Of a stretch of 64,000 nt of DNA, positions 34,797 through 44,226 are shown one piece after another. The DNA is from Acidiluteibacter ferrifornacis (GTDB lineage: Bacteria > Bacteroidota > Bacteroidia > Flavobacteriales_E > Vicingaceae). How positions within the stretch are numbered: the first letter of the stretch is position 1; each line of letters begins with the position of its first letter. The notes beneath the pieces are model-generated. The model searched no databases, was not told the origin of the DNA, and saw only the letters and a list, made by a program, of their open reading frames with translations. The translations under genes and the position numbers were made by a program. The stretch covers positions 877 to 64,876 of the forward strand of contig NZ_WWNE01000002.1 in NCBI RefSeq assembly GCF_009909615.1, read 5' to 3'.

Positions 34797-35564
34797 TTAA
34801 AAGTCTATTTCCACTAAAACAGGACAGTGATCGGAATGCTTTGCTTCTGGTAGAATCGCCGCTCTTGTTAACTTTTCGCTTAGCGAATTACTTACCATAT
34901 GGTAATCAATTCGCCACCCTAAGTTTTTACCTCTTGCGCCTGCTCGATAGGTCCACCATGAATAATTGTGTGGCTCCTTATTAAATACTCTAAAAGAATC
35001 AATAAATCCACTATCTATGAACTGAGTTACCCACTCTCTTTCTTCAGGTAAAAACCCTGAAGTGTTGGCGTTTCGCGTCGGGTTGTGGATGTCTATCGCA
35101 GTATGACAAATGTTATAATCTCCACATATTATCAGGTCTGGTATGGTCTTTTTCAATTCATTGATGTACTCTTGAAAATCCGCCAACCACTCCATTTTAA
35201 ATGCTTGACGTTCATCACCTGAACTTCCGGAAGGCATATAAACGCACAACACAGAATATCCATTATAATCAGCTCTTATTACTCGACCCTCAAAATCATA
35301 TTTTTCAACCCCCATTCCGTACTCTACATGTAATGGTGTTTCCTTTGTAAAAATTGCCACTCCACTATAGCCTTTTTTTTCAGCTGAAAACCAATACGTC
35401 TCATATCCCAATTCTTCGATTTGATCCATTTCAACTTGGTCTTTATGGGCTTTAGTTTCTTGTAAACACAATATATCAGGCTGTGCGGCTTGCATCCATT
35501 CTACCAATCCTTTTTTCATGGCTGCTCTTATTCCGTTTACATTGTATGATATAATTCTTTTCAT
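34797..35564 (-). CDS. xth: Exodeoxyribonuclease III / AP endonuclease
   Basis: A 255-residue EEP-fold enzyme. SYNVNGIRAA and CLQETKAH carry the Asn and catalytic Glu. ICGDYNICHTAIDIHNP, NTSGFLPEERE and WRIDYHM are diagnostic of the XthA family. SDHCPVLVEI ends the domain with the catalytic Asp-His. It removes abasic sites and 3' blocks in base-excision repair. It is a single gene, divergent from the large outer-membrane protein. Confidence 0.94.
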   Translation of the reverse strand: MKRIISYNVNGIRAAMKKGLVEWMQAAQPDILCLQETKAHKDQVEMDQIEELGYETYWFSAEKKGYSGVAIFTKETPLHVEYGMGVEKYDFEGRVIRADYNGYSVLCVYMPSGSSGDERQAFKMEWLADFQEYINELKKTIPDLIICGDYNICHTAIDIHNPTRNANTSGFLPEEREWVTQFIDSGFIDSFRVFNKEPHNYSWWTYRAGARGKNLGWRIDYHMVSNSLSEKLTRAAILPEAKHSDHCPVLVEIDF

Positions 35565-35694
35565 GATCTATTACTTGAAATTTCTAAAATGTGAAATTCT
35601 GAAATAAATTCCGTAGTTAAAACTTTCTCCAACTTCTCTACTCACTAAAACGCTTAATTTTCCGTTAATTTACGGTCATCAAAGGCAGTGATTA

Positions 35695-38600
35695 TTGAAT
35701 ACTCTCCGAATCCTTTTTGTTTTACTTATCCTCTCCTTTTTGGATCTTCAAGCCCAAGAAGGCTCTACCTATAGAGAAAAGGCCATCCAAGTTGAATCTG
35801 ATACGATAATTTTAGACACTTTCGCTATCGCAATAGGAACGGAATTAGTCTTATTCGACAACCAAAAACTCGATAGCACTTTCTATACTATTGATTATGC
35901 TAGGTCTTTATTCCTTCTAAATGATTCCTCATTATTTAACAAAGAAATCAAGATTTCCTATCGAATTATAGACTACGATTTTGATAAAAAGTATTATCAT
36001 AAAGATCTATCAGAAATTGAAAAAGCAGACCCTGGCCTACCTAATTTTTATACCATTCGTCCTAGTGATAATCAAGAAAATGTATTCGATTTAGGTGGAC
36101 TCAACAAGAGTGGCAGTATTTCTAGAGGTATTGCATTTGGTAATAATCAAGATTTATCTGTTAACTCCAATTTAGATCTTCAATTATCCGGAAAATTATC
36201 CGACAATATCAACATTCGAGCGGCTATATCGGATGATAACATACCTATACAGGCTGAAGGAAACACTCAACAACTAAGAGAGTTTGATCAAGTATTCATC
36301 CAATTGTATAACGACGATTTTGAGCTAACTGCAGGTGACTTCAGATTAAATCGACCGAAAAGCTACTTCATGAATTTTGATAAAAAAGTGCAAGGAGGAA
36401 GCATAAAAACTCATCTATTTTTAGATAAAAAAATTGATCAAGAAAAGAAGAATAGAGCTGTATTGCATTCCCAATTGAGTATTGCGGTTTCTCGTGGAAA
36501 ATTTGCGCGGAATGTTTTAAGTAGTGGTGCTCCAAACGGGGGAATTGGAGTAGAGGGCAACCAAGGTCCCTACCGACTAAGTGGAGCTGAAAACGAAGCG
36601 TTTATTATAATTCTATCCGGAACGGAGAAGGTGTTTTTGAATGGGAAACTATTAAAACGTGGTCAAGAATTTGACTATGTAATTGATTACAACACAGGCG
36701 AAATAACCTTTACGCCCAATCAGTTAATCACAAAAGACTCTAGGATAATTGTTGAATTTCAATACTCTGAACGCAATTATGCGCGATCTTTAATCTACAC
36801 CAATCAAACTTTTCAAAAAAAGAACTTAGAACTTCGACTTAATATTTACTCCGAACAAGACAATAAAAAACAACCCTTACTTCAAGAATTAAGCGATTCT
36901 GATAAGTTACTATTGTCACAAATTGGTGATAGTTTAAATCAAGCATTGGTTTCCGGAGCGGATACGGTGGAAGAGTTTATTAATGACCAAATTTTATATA
37001 AAAAGATAGATACTCTTGGGTATGCAGATGTTTATGTTTATTCCATCAATCCCGATAGTGCAAAATACCGTGTTCAATTTTCTCAAGTTCCTCTTGGACA
37101 AGGAGATTACATTCGAATACAAAGCGCAGGAAATGGGAAGGTGTATAAGTGGATAGCTCCGGTTAATGGAGCCTCTCAAGGTAATTTTATTCCTTTTGTG
37201 CAGCTGATTACACCAAAGAAAACCCAGATGGCCACCTTTGGAGGAACCTATAAAATAAGGGAAACGACCACCATTAATTTTGAAGGAGCAATTACTCAAC
37301 GTGACCTCAACACATTTTCGACGGAAGACAGTGGTGATGATAATGGTTATGGGTTTGAAGTAGAGCTCGACCATAAATCTCCATTGAAGAAAGTGGAAGA
37401 AAAAACAACTGTGCAGCTTTTAGGAGGGTTTCATTTTGAACAAAGAGGAGCTAACTTTAACCCAATAGAACGGTATAGGGATATTGAATTTGAGCGGGAT
37501 TGGAACATAAATGCTTTGAGCCTCACTGGTGACCAATCTTTAGGCAATGCCTATGCCGGATTAGATTTCGGTAGAAGAGGAAAGGTAATTTACAACCTAG
37601 GAATATTTGAAAATGGAACAGACTACAACGGAATCAAACACAGCTATCAAGGAAATTTCCAACAAAAGGGATATCAAGTAAAATCGAATGGTAGTTACCT
37701 TACCACCAACGGATTGGTCAACTCTACTTTCTTACGTCATTATACCACATTAAGTAAAGACATAAGCTCATTTACTTTTGGTGTTTATGGAGATCAAGAA
37801 AAAGCCATTTTTAATTTAGACAGAAACCAAATCGGATTAAACAGCAACAATAAGCTAGAATGGAAAGTTTTCGTGAAAACTAGGGATACGACTGCCAATA
37901 GCAATAAGTATGAGTTGAGTTATGGACAGCGATTTGACTACCTACCTCGACCAACAGAATTGGGCTTAGCAAATAAAGCAGAAGATTTTAATGCTTCATT
38001 TTTATTAGCCAAAAACCCAAGTAATCGACTAAAAGGTCAGGCAACTTATAGACGATTAAAAACCGTAGATAATGAATTAAGTAATTTAGAGGCAGAAAAC
38101 ACGCTGATCGGAAGGCTAGAGCACGACTTTAAAATTCTAAAAGGTTTCATTAGCACCAATACCTTCTATGAAATTAGTTCAGGGTTAGAATATAAAAGAG
38201 AATTCTCTTACATAAAAGTCACCGATGGGCAGGGGATTTATCTTTGGAATGACTACAACTCCAATGGCATAAAAGAGTTAAACGAATTTGAAGTAGCTGG
38301 AACAAACAACGCGTTTCAGGCCAATTACATCCGAATTTTTACTCCAACTACCGAAACGATAAAAGTTTATAGTAATCAATTTAATGAAGTTCTTTTTATC
38401 CGGCCGGAAGTGGTGTTAGTGAATAAAAAAGGAATTTTGAACCTCCTTTCTAAGTTGTCAAACAAAACAGCATATCGCGCTGAAAGAAAGACCTCCAGAA
38501 GCGACGATATTTACAACCCCTTTAGTTCTCCAATTGAAGATTCTACTCTAATTTCAGTTAGCTCAACGGTGTCGAACACTTTCTATATTAATAGACTAGG

Positions 38601-39198
38601 TACTAAATTTGGGACAGATTTATTCTACCAGAACACAAAAAGTAAAAGCTTGTTGACCAATGGATTTGAGAGTAGAACTTCTACTACGAGAGAACTTAGA
38701 AGTAGGTATAATGCATCCAACACTATCACTGTAAACACCGTATTCTCCTTTAATGAAAAGTCGAATATTTCAGATTTCTTTGATGATAGAAACTACGAAA
38801 TTGTTAGTTATATCGCTCAACCAAAGGTAAGCTATCAACCCGGCGTTCAATTCAGACTTAGCCTATTTGGAGAGTATGGTGACAAGGATAATCGACTTGG
38901 AAATGAGCGTGCATTCAACCGCACAGTTGGCACAGAAATACAATATAGCAAGGCTGGAAAGGGGAATTTAACTGTAGAGATTAGATACATCGACATCACT
39001 TTCAACAGCGGTTCAAATAGCGCTCTTGCTTTTGAAATGTTAGATGGATTGCAAGCCGGAGGCAACAGCACTTGGACCGTGAATCTGCAGAAAAACCTTT
39101 CCAAATCATTACAATTAAGTATCAACTATAATGGTAGAAAGTCTGAAGACCTTGATACCATCCACTCTGGCGGGATGCAATTGCGTGCTTTCTTCTAA
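35695..39198 (+). CDS. Very large outer-membrane beta-barrel protein, Bacteroidota-specific
   Basis: A 1167-residue protein with a signal peptide directly after the TTG start (residues 1-20, ending LQAQ). The N-terminal third has GTEKVFLNGKLLKRGQEFDYVIDYNTGEITF, a beta-sandwich motif also seen in SprA-like proteins. It also has the conserved block SGSISRGIAFGNNQDLSVNS and IRAAISDDNIPIQAEGNTQQL. The long C-terminal part is beta-rich and ends in LRAFF, a typical C-terminal Phe barrel signal. It is far shorter than SprA (about 2400). Its function is not established. Its stop is one base from the convergent coiled-coil gene. Confidence 0.7.
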   Translation: MNTLRILFVLLILSFLDLQAQEGSTYREKAIQVESDTIILDTFAIAIGTELVLFDNQKLDSTFYTIDYARSLFLLNDSSLFNKEIKISYRIIDYDFDKKYYHKDLSEIEKADPGLPNFYTIRPSDNQENVFDLGGLNKSGSISRGIAFGNNQDLSVNSNLDLQLSGKLSDNINIRAAISDDNIPIQAEGNTQQLREFDQVFIQLYNDDFELTAGDFRLNRPKSYFMNFDKKVQGGSIKTHLFLDKKIDQEKKNRAVLHSQLSIAVSRGKFARNVLSSGAPNGGIGVEGNQGPYRLSGAENEAFIIILSGTEKVFLNGKLLKRGQEFDYVIDYNTGEITFTPNQLITKDSRIIVEFQYSERNYARSLIYTNQTFQKKNLELRLNIYSEQDNKKQPLLQELSDSDKLLLSQIGDSLNQALVSGADTVEEFINDQILYKKIDTLGYADVYVYSINPDSAKYRVQFSQVPLGQGDYIRIQSAGNGKVYKWIAPVNGASQGNFIPFVQLITPKKTQMATFGGTYKIRETTTINFEGAITQRDLNTFSTEDSGDDNGYGFEVELDHKSPLKKVEEKTTVQLLGGFHFEQRGANFNPIERYRDIEFERDWNINALSLTGDQSLGNAYAGLDFGRRGKVIYNLGIFENGTDYNGIKHSYQGNFQQKGYQVKSNGSYLTTNGLVNSTFLRHYTTLSKDISSFTFGVYGDQEKAIFNLDRNQIGLNSNNKLEWKVFVKTRDTTANSNKYELSYGQRFDYLPRPTELGLANKAEDFNASFLLAKNPSNRLKGQATYRRLKTVDNELSNLEAENTLIGRLEHDFKILKGFISTNTFYEISSGLEYKREFSYIKVTDGQGIYLWNDYNSNGIKELNEFEVAGTNNAFQANYIRIFTPTTETIKVYSNQFNEVLFIRPEVVLVNKKGILNLLSKLSNKTAYRAERKTSRSDDIYNPFSSPIEDSTLISVSSTVSNTFYINRLGTKFGTDLFYQNTKSKSLLTNGFESRTSTTRELRSRYNASNTITVNTVFSFNEKSNISDFFDDRNYEIVSYIAQPKVSYQPGVQFRLSLFGEYGDKDNRLGNERAFNRTVGTEIQYSKAGKGNLTVEIRYIDITFNSGSNSALAFEMLDGLQAGGNSTWTVNLQKNLSKSLQLSINYNGRKSEDLDTIHSGGMQLRAFF

Positions 39199-39199
39199 A

Positions 39200-40126
39200 T
39201 TATTTTAACTCCAGCTCAGCTGTTCCTATTTCGTAATCTTCCGCATAAATGGTAATAAAATATTCTCCTGCTAAAAATTCAACCTCTTCACTAGCTCTTG
39301 AAAAATCCAAACAAGCATTTGAAGCTGAGTTATTATAATCAATTGTCAATTTATCTGAGAAGACACCCTTTTGACCTTCAAATTCAAATCGGTAATCATC
39401 ACCTAATCCTTCGGATAAAATCTGACCATCAGGAGCGATTATTCGAATGTATAATGATTTCTTACCTGCTGGAGTAATCTTATTTTCGTCAATGTCAAAG
39501 CACACTCTAATTTTATCTGTTCTATTCGCTCGATCCGTATCTTTCCCTGTCATGTCCCGTTTTACACGAACTCCGTAGGCACTAATATTTCTTGCTTGTA
39601 ACCTTGAAGCCAAAGCCACTTTACTGCTCAATCCTTCATTTTTTTCTTGCAAAGATTGATTGGTTCTTTTCTCAGAAGTTAAACGCTCTTTTACTGCAGA
39701 GTTTTCCTGACGTAAACCTACATTCAACGTATTCAAAGAATCAATAGTCACCACATAACCTCTCATAATAGTTCTTAAGGTTTTGGTCTCTTTTCTCAAC
39801 TTGTAAATTGCAAAGTCTTTGTCTTTAACTTTTGCTAGCAAATCCTCAATTTCATTTCTTCTGTTGGTTAATTCAGCGCGCATGGAATCGTTATCCGTTT
39901 CCATATCTTCAAAATCTTCCAACATTTCTTCTAGTTCTGATTGCAGTTCAGTTCGTTCATCATTCAGGACTTCTATTTCTGACCCTTTGTTGGAATTTTG
40001 ACTTCTTAGGTCAAAATATTGCCATAACAAGACCCCACAAAATACGGCTAGTAAAATTACTAGAACTATCAGAAAATTATTTATCTTGTTGTTATTATTA
40101 CTATTAGGTGTTATATCTTCTGCCAT
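39200..40126 (-). CDS. Membrane-anchored coiled-coil protein
   Basis: A 308-residue protein with an Asn-rich cytoplasmic start, one membrane segment (FLIVLVILLAVFCGVLLW, about residues 18-35) and a long coiled coil to about residue 175. A compact C-terminal beta domain follows (KIRVCFDIDENKI, YIRIIAPDGQILSEG, EYFITIYAEDYEIG). It probably faces the periplasm. The beta domain recurs in many Bacteroidota proteins of this design, but I know of no assigned function. It is divergent from comF. Confidence 0.6.
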   Translation of the reverse strand: MAEDITPNSNNNNKINNFLIVLVILLAVFCGVLLWQYFDLRSQNSNKGSEIEVLNDERTELQSELEEMLEDFEDMETDNDSMRAELTNRRNEIEDLLAKVKDKDFAIYKLRKETKTLRTIMRGYVVTIDSLNTLNVGLRQENSAVKERLTSEKRTNQSLQEKNEGLSSKVALASRLQARNISAYGVRVKRDMTGKDTDRANRTDKIRVCFDIDENKITPAGKKSLYIRIIAPDGQILSEGLGDDYRFEFEGQKGVFSDKLTIDYNNSASNACLDFSRASEEVEFLAGEYFITIYAEDYEIGTAELELK

Positions 40127-40194
40127 CAGGACTAATTATTGAATTGAGAACTCAAATGTAATTTTATTTTGAAACCTACAAAAACTTAACCAAA

Positions 40195-40884
40195 TTGGAT
40201 ATACTAAAAAGAGGAATAAATATGCTATTTTTCCCCAAACACTGCTGCGCTTGCGGCAGAGCTTTGCTTAAAAAAGAAAATCATATTTGTCTGCCATGCA
40301 TCTCTAGTCTACCTTATACCAACACTCATTTAGAGAAAGATAACGCCGTGGAGCGAATATTTTGGGGACGCTTAAAGTTAGAGCAAGCCTTCTCTATGCT
40401 TTACTTTCAGAAAAAAGGAAAAGTGCAGAATTTAATGCACGAATTAAAATACAATGGCAAAAAAGAATTAGGAATTGTATTGGGTGACTTATATGGCTCC
40501 CATTTACTTAACCACTCTGAATTCAAACACATTGACTTAATTATTCCGGTACCCATACATTCTAAAAAAAAATTATTGAGAGGGTATAATCAAAGTGACT
40601 TTATCGCTCAAGGATTGTCAGAGCGGTTAAAAATTCCCACAACTCCTACTTCTGTGGAGAAAAGAATACACACTGAAAGTCAAACCAACAAAAATAGATT
40701 TGAACGTTGGGAAAATGTGGACTCTACTTTTAAGGTGATAGAAAAGGAATCGATAATGAATAAACACATTTTATTAGTTGATGATGTTTTAACTACCGGT
40801 TCTACCCTAGAAGCCTGTGGTAAAGAAATTCTTAATCTGTCTGGAACAAAACTTTCAATTGCTACTATAGCAGTGGGAATATAA
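40195..40884 (+). CDS. comF: ComF-family phosphoribosyltransferase
   Basis: A 229-residue protein. An N-terminal zinc finger (CCACG......CLPC) is followed by the PRTase fold with IPVPIHSKKKLLRGYNQS and the PRPP loop HILLVDDVLTTGSTLEAC. In competent bacteria ComF takes part in DNA uptake. In Bacteroidota its role is not shown. The start is taken as TTG 40195, since the ATG at 40222 would leave only four residues before the zinc finger. Confidence 0.88.
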   Translation: MDILKRGINMLFFPKHCCACGRALLKKENHICLPCISSLPYTNTHLEKDNAVERIFWGRLKLEQAFSMLYFQKKGKVQNLMHELKYNGKKELGIVLGDLYGSHLLNHSEFKHIDLIIPVPIHSKKKLLRGYNQSDFIAQGLSERLKIPTTPTSVEKRIHTESQTNKNRFERWENVDSTFKVIEKESIMNKHILLVDDVLTTGSTLEACGKEILNLSGTKLSIATIAVGI

Positions 40885-40918
40885 TTACATTTGATTCAGA
40901 AACATTAGCATTTTCCCA

Positions 40919-41986
40919 TTGGCTGAATACTTCATTATAGCACTTAGAGTTGTTGTCCTCTTACTTATTGTAATGACAGTTATACCTCTCATTCGTCATG
41001 ACTTTTGGACGTTTCGAATCTTTGAATTTGCGCGTGCTCAGAAATTAGTACTCAATATCCTATTTCTTCTTTTTTATAGCTTCTTCATTCTACAATTTAA
41101 GACAATAGACTATATTATTTATGCAACTTTCATTCTGAACTTAATCTATCTGATTTATCAAGTATTTCCATATTTACCCATCGCTAAAAAGCAAATAAAA
41201 TCAGCAAATCAATCAGCAACCCCTTCCATCAGACTTTTAGTAGCCAATGTTTATCAAAAAAATCGAGAGTTTCATCAATTAAATGATCAAATTTTAGCAG
41301 AGAACCCAGATATTGTTCTTTTGGTAGAAACGGATCAATGGTGGAAAAATCAATGTCTTGAAAATTTTGCTAAACAATTTCCAGAACAAGTTTTACGTGA
41401 CAAAGAGAACACATACGGAATGTTGTTATTTTCAAAGTTGATTTTATCTGATACCGAAGTACGCTATTTAATTGATGAAGAAATTCCATCCATAACTACC
41501 AACGTACAACTTAAAAATGGTGATTTGATCAAACTTTTTGCGTTGCACCCAGTACCGCCAGTTCCTACACAAAATTTATATTCAACAGATCGAGATGCTG
41601 AAATTCTACTCATAGGGAAAGAAGCTAAGAAAGAAAATTTACCAGTCATTGTAGCAGGCGATTTGAACGATGTAGCTTGGAGCTACACCACCAATTTGTT
41701 CCAAAAAATAAGTGGATTGCTCGACCCAAGAAGAGGAAGAGGATTTTATAGTACTTTTCACGCCCAAAAGCCTTTGTTTCGTTGGCCATTGGATCATATT
41801 TTTTGTTCGACTCAATTTAGGCTTCAAGCTATGAAGCGCCTGAATGACATTGGCTCGGATCACTTTCCTATTTTAGTGCAATTACACCTCGCTTCTACCA
41901 AAGACCAATCAGATCAACTAAGTGCAAGCAAAGAGGAAAAGAAAGATGCTGCAGAGAAAATTGAAAATGGGAAAAACAATCATTAG
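40919..41986 (+). CDS. Membrane-bound endonuclease/exonuclease/phosphatase-family protein
   Basis: A 355-residue protein with three membrane segments in the first 85 residues, then an EEP domain. LVANVYQKNREF, ILLVETDQ (catalytic Glu), IVAGDLND, PLDHIFCS and SDHFPILVQL give the full catalytic set. The last 30 residues are charged and probably disordered. The active domain probably faces the periplasm. The substrate is unknown; phospholipid or nucleic acid are both possible for the family. The start is a TTG. Confidence 0.8.
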   Translation: MAEYFIIALRVVVLLLIVMTVIPLIRHDFWTFRIFEFARAQKLVLNILFLLFYSFFILQFKTIDYIIYATFILNLIYLIYQVFPYLPIAKKQIKSANQSATPSIRLLVANVYQKNREFHQLNDQILAENPDIVLLVETDQWWKNQCLENFAKQFPEQVLRDKENTYGMLLFSKLILSDTEVRYLIDEEIPSITTNVQLKNGDLIKLFALHPVPPVPTQNLYSTDRDAEILLIGKEAKKENLPVIVAGDLNDVAWSYTTNLFQKISGLLDPRRGRGFYSTFHAQKPLFRWPLDHIFCSTQFRLQAMKRLNDIGSDHFPILVQLHLASTKDQSDQLSASKEEKKDAAEKIENGKNNH

Positions 41987-42042
41987 TTTACAATCACAAA
42001 ACTTCTTCTACATTCTGAAATCTATATGCAACCCATAATGTT

Positions 42043-42050
42043 TACTTTTG
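42043..42050 (+). promoter_or_regulatory. Possible -7 box for msrC
   Basis: TACTTTTG matches TAnnTTTG and ends 23 bases before the ATG at 42074. No clear TTG at the -33 position. Confidence 0.4.
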
Positions 42051-42073
42051 TCCTTTCGATTTAAACACCCACA

Positions 42074-42556
42074 ATGAGCGAAGATTTAAAACTCGATTAC
42101 AATTTAAGCAGAGCAGAAATGTATCAAGCAATTATTCCTCAAATCAAAGGACTAATTTCTGGTGAAAGCGATCACATTGCAAATATTTCGAACATCATCG
42201 CAGTTTTAAAAGAAGCATTTCAATTCTTCTGGGTAGGGGTATATTTCGTTAAAGGTGATACATTAGTATTGGGGCCATTCCAAGGACCAGTGGCCTGCAC
42301 TCGTATTAAAAAAGGTCAGGGAGTTTGCGGTGCTACTTGGGAAAAAGGACAAACAATAGTTGTTGAAAATGTGGATGAATTTCCAGGTCACATTGCTTGT
42401 AGTTCTCTGTCTAAATCAGAAATAGTTTTACCGGCTTTTAAAAATAGTGAAGTAGCATTAGTGCTGGATATTGACAGTAATCAATTGGCAGACTTTGATC
42501 ATGTCGATCAACACTACTTGGAAGAAATTATCAAACTAATCGAGGAGGTCATTTAA
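42074..42556 (+). CDS. msrC: Free methionine-(R)-sulfoxide reductase (GAF domain)
   Basis: A 160-residue single GAF domain. FFWVGVYFV, GPVACTRIKKGQGVCG and EFPGHIACSSLSKSEIVLP match E. coli MsrC (YebR), and the three Cys positions needed for catalysis are all present. It reduces free Met-R-sulfoxide in the cytoplasm using thioredoxin. Its stop is followed immediately by the TTG of the Ig-like lipoprotein gene, so they are coupled. Confidence 0.92.
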   Translation: MSEDLKLDYNLSRAEMYQAIIPQIKGLISGESDHIANISNIIAVLKEAFQFFWVGVYFVKGDTLVLGPFQGPVACTRIKKGQGVCGATWEKGQTIVVENVDEFPGHIACSSLSKSEIVLPAFKNSEVALVLDIDSNQLADFDHVDQHYLEEIIKLIEEVI

Positions 42557-44164
42557 TTGAAAAATCAATCGATTTTATACACTTTTTTTATAGCAATCCT
42601 TTTAACGGCATGTGCTCAAGTGGTGTCCCCAACAGGTGGCGAAAAAGACATTCTGCCACCAAAGGTTACCAATGCCAAACCTGAGAACGGAAGCACTAAT
42701 TTCAACGCTAAAGAAATTGTTATCACCTTCGATGAATACATTCAATTGGGGACTATTAGTGAAGAATTAAACATTTCTCCACCTCTAAACAAGAAACCAG
42801 ACATCACCATTAAAGGAAAAAGCTTATCCATTAAAATTTCCGACACACTGAGTGAAAATACAACTTACACTTTTAGCTTCGGAAGTTCCATTAAGGACAA
42901 TAACGAAGGAAATATTTTAGAAAACTATACCTACGCTTTTTCTACAGGAGCAGTAATCGACTCTCTATCTGCAAGTGGAATAGTATTAGATGCCTTCACT
43001 ATTGAACCCAAAGAAAAGTTCCTAGTGATGCTTTATGAAAACCTGGGAGATTCCGTTCCTTATAAAGAATTACCAAGATACATTACTCGTACCAATAAAA
43101 GTGGTGAATATAAGTTTCAAAACCTCAAAGAAGGCACGTATCGTTTATTTGCGCTAGAAGATAAAAACAGAAACAGTAAGTTTGATCAAGCCAATGAAAC
43201 CATTGCCTTTCAAGAGGAATCGTTAAAATTAAATAGAGATACTTCAGGATTAAAACTATTTAGTTTTTTAGAAGATAAAACGCGTCAATTTTTAGTAAAA
43301 AACAGCTACAGTAAGGGAAAATTGACACTGATCTACAATAGACCAACACAACAAGTTGACCTGCAACCGCTAGATGCAACCTTCCAAAACCAATGGTTCA
43401 TTAAAGAACAATCCAAAGAAGGCGACACGGTTTCCTATCTATTCCTTATTCCTGACAGCACTTCGTTTAAAGCAGAAATTAAAGCAGACACTGCGGCTCC
43501 CGACACCATAGAATTGAAAATAAATACCAAAAAAGAGCTAGACTCTATTTTGAAACCAACTACTTCTGTACCATCGGGTAGTTTTAACATCAGTAAGTCG
43601 TTGCGATTAATGTTTCCCACACCTATTAAAGTTTGGGATCCACTGCTAGTTTCATTGATGAAAGACTCTGTTCCTGTCCCATTTGAAGTTGAACTAACAG
43701 ACTCATTGGCAAAAACTGCGCTCATCAAGGCTGATTTAAAAGAGGCCACAACTTATCAAATCAATATATTGCCGAAAGCATTTGTAGACGTTTATGCCAG
43801 AACTACAGATACATTGAGTTCCAATTTTACCACTACTGAATTGAAAGATTACGGTAATTTATCAGTAACCATCAATTCAATGGACAGCGCCAATTTAGAT
43901 GTTCCGATGATTCTTCAATTGATTAATGCGCAAAAGAAAATTATCAACGAAAAACGAATCACCAATGGGTCGTCCGTTCAATTCAGATACTTGGATGCCG
44001 GCAACTATTCCTTAAAAGTTATCTTCGATAAAAACCGAAACGGAAAGTGGGATACTGGAAATTTCATCTTAAAACAGTTACCTGAAAAAACGGCCCTTTA
44101 TGAAGGAGAAATCATCATTCGATCCAACTGGGACAAGAAAATTGCTTGGAAGATTAAACGCTAA
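42557..44164 (+). CDS. Ig-like-domain lipoprotein
   Basis: A 535-residue lipoprotein (lipobox LLTAC, Cys19). It starts with a bacterial Ig-like (SbsA/Big_5) domain: PPKVTNAKPENGSTNFNAKEIVITFDEYI and NTTYTFSFGSSIKDNNEGN. A later carboxypeptidase-regulatory-type unit (ITRTNKSGEYKFQNLKEGTYRLFALEDKNRN) recurs near the C-terminus (YSLKVIFDKNRNGKWD). It is widespread in Bacteroidota with unknown function. The start TTG directly abuts the msrC stop, with GAGGAGG 10 bases before. Confidence 0.8.
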   Translation: MKNQSILYTFFIAILLTACAQVVSPTGGEKDILPPKVTNAKPENGSTNFNAKEIVITFDEYIQLGTISEELNISPPLNKKPDITIKGKSLSIKISDTLSENTTYTFSFGSSIKDNNEGNILENYTYAFSTGAVIDSLSASGIVLDAFTIEPKEKFLVMLYENLGDSVPYKELPRYITRTNKSGEYKFQNLKEGTYRLFALEDKNRNSKFDQANETIAFQEESLKLNRDTSGLKLFSFLEDKTRQFLVKNSYSKGKLTLIYNRPTQQVDLQPLDATFQNQWFIKEQSKEGDTVSYLFLIPDSTSFKAEIKADTAAPDTIELKINTKKELDSILKPTTSVPSGSFNISKSLRLMFPTPIKVWDPLLVSLMKDSVPVPFEVELTDSLAKTALIKADLKEATTYQINILPKAFVDVYARTTDTLSSNFTTTELKDYGNLSVTINSMDSANLDVPMILQLINAQKKIINEKRITNGSSVQFRYLDAGNYSLKVIFDKNRNGKWDTGNFILKQLPEKTALYEGEIIIRSNWDKKIAWKIKR

Positions 44165-44168
44165 CCCC

Positions 44169-44202
44169 TTGTTTTAATTCCGAATTGTTAGCTGTATATT
44201 TG
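44169..44202 (+). promoter_or_regulatory. Promoter of the M2 peptidase gene
   Basis: TTG at 44169-44171, a 23-base spacer, and TATATTTG at 44195-44202. The box ends 24 bases before the chosen ATG at 44227, which supports that start over the one at 44185. Confidence 0.55.
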
Positions 44203-44226
44203 GTCAACTCAATCAACTGTACAACT

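Noticed and set aside
35695-39198. Considered calling this gene SprA
   Set aside because: Length is about half that of SprA and only one motif is shared.
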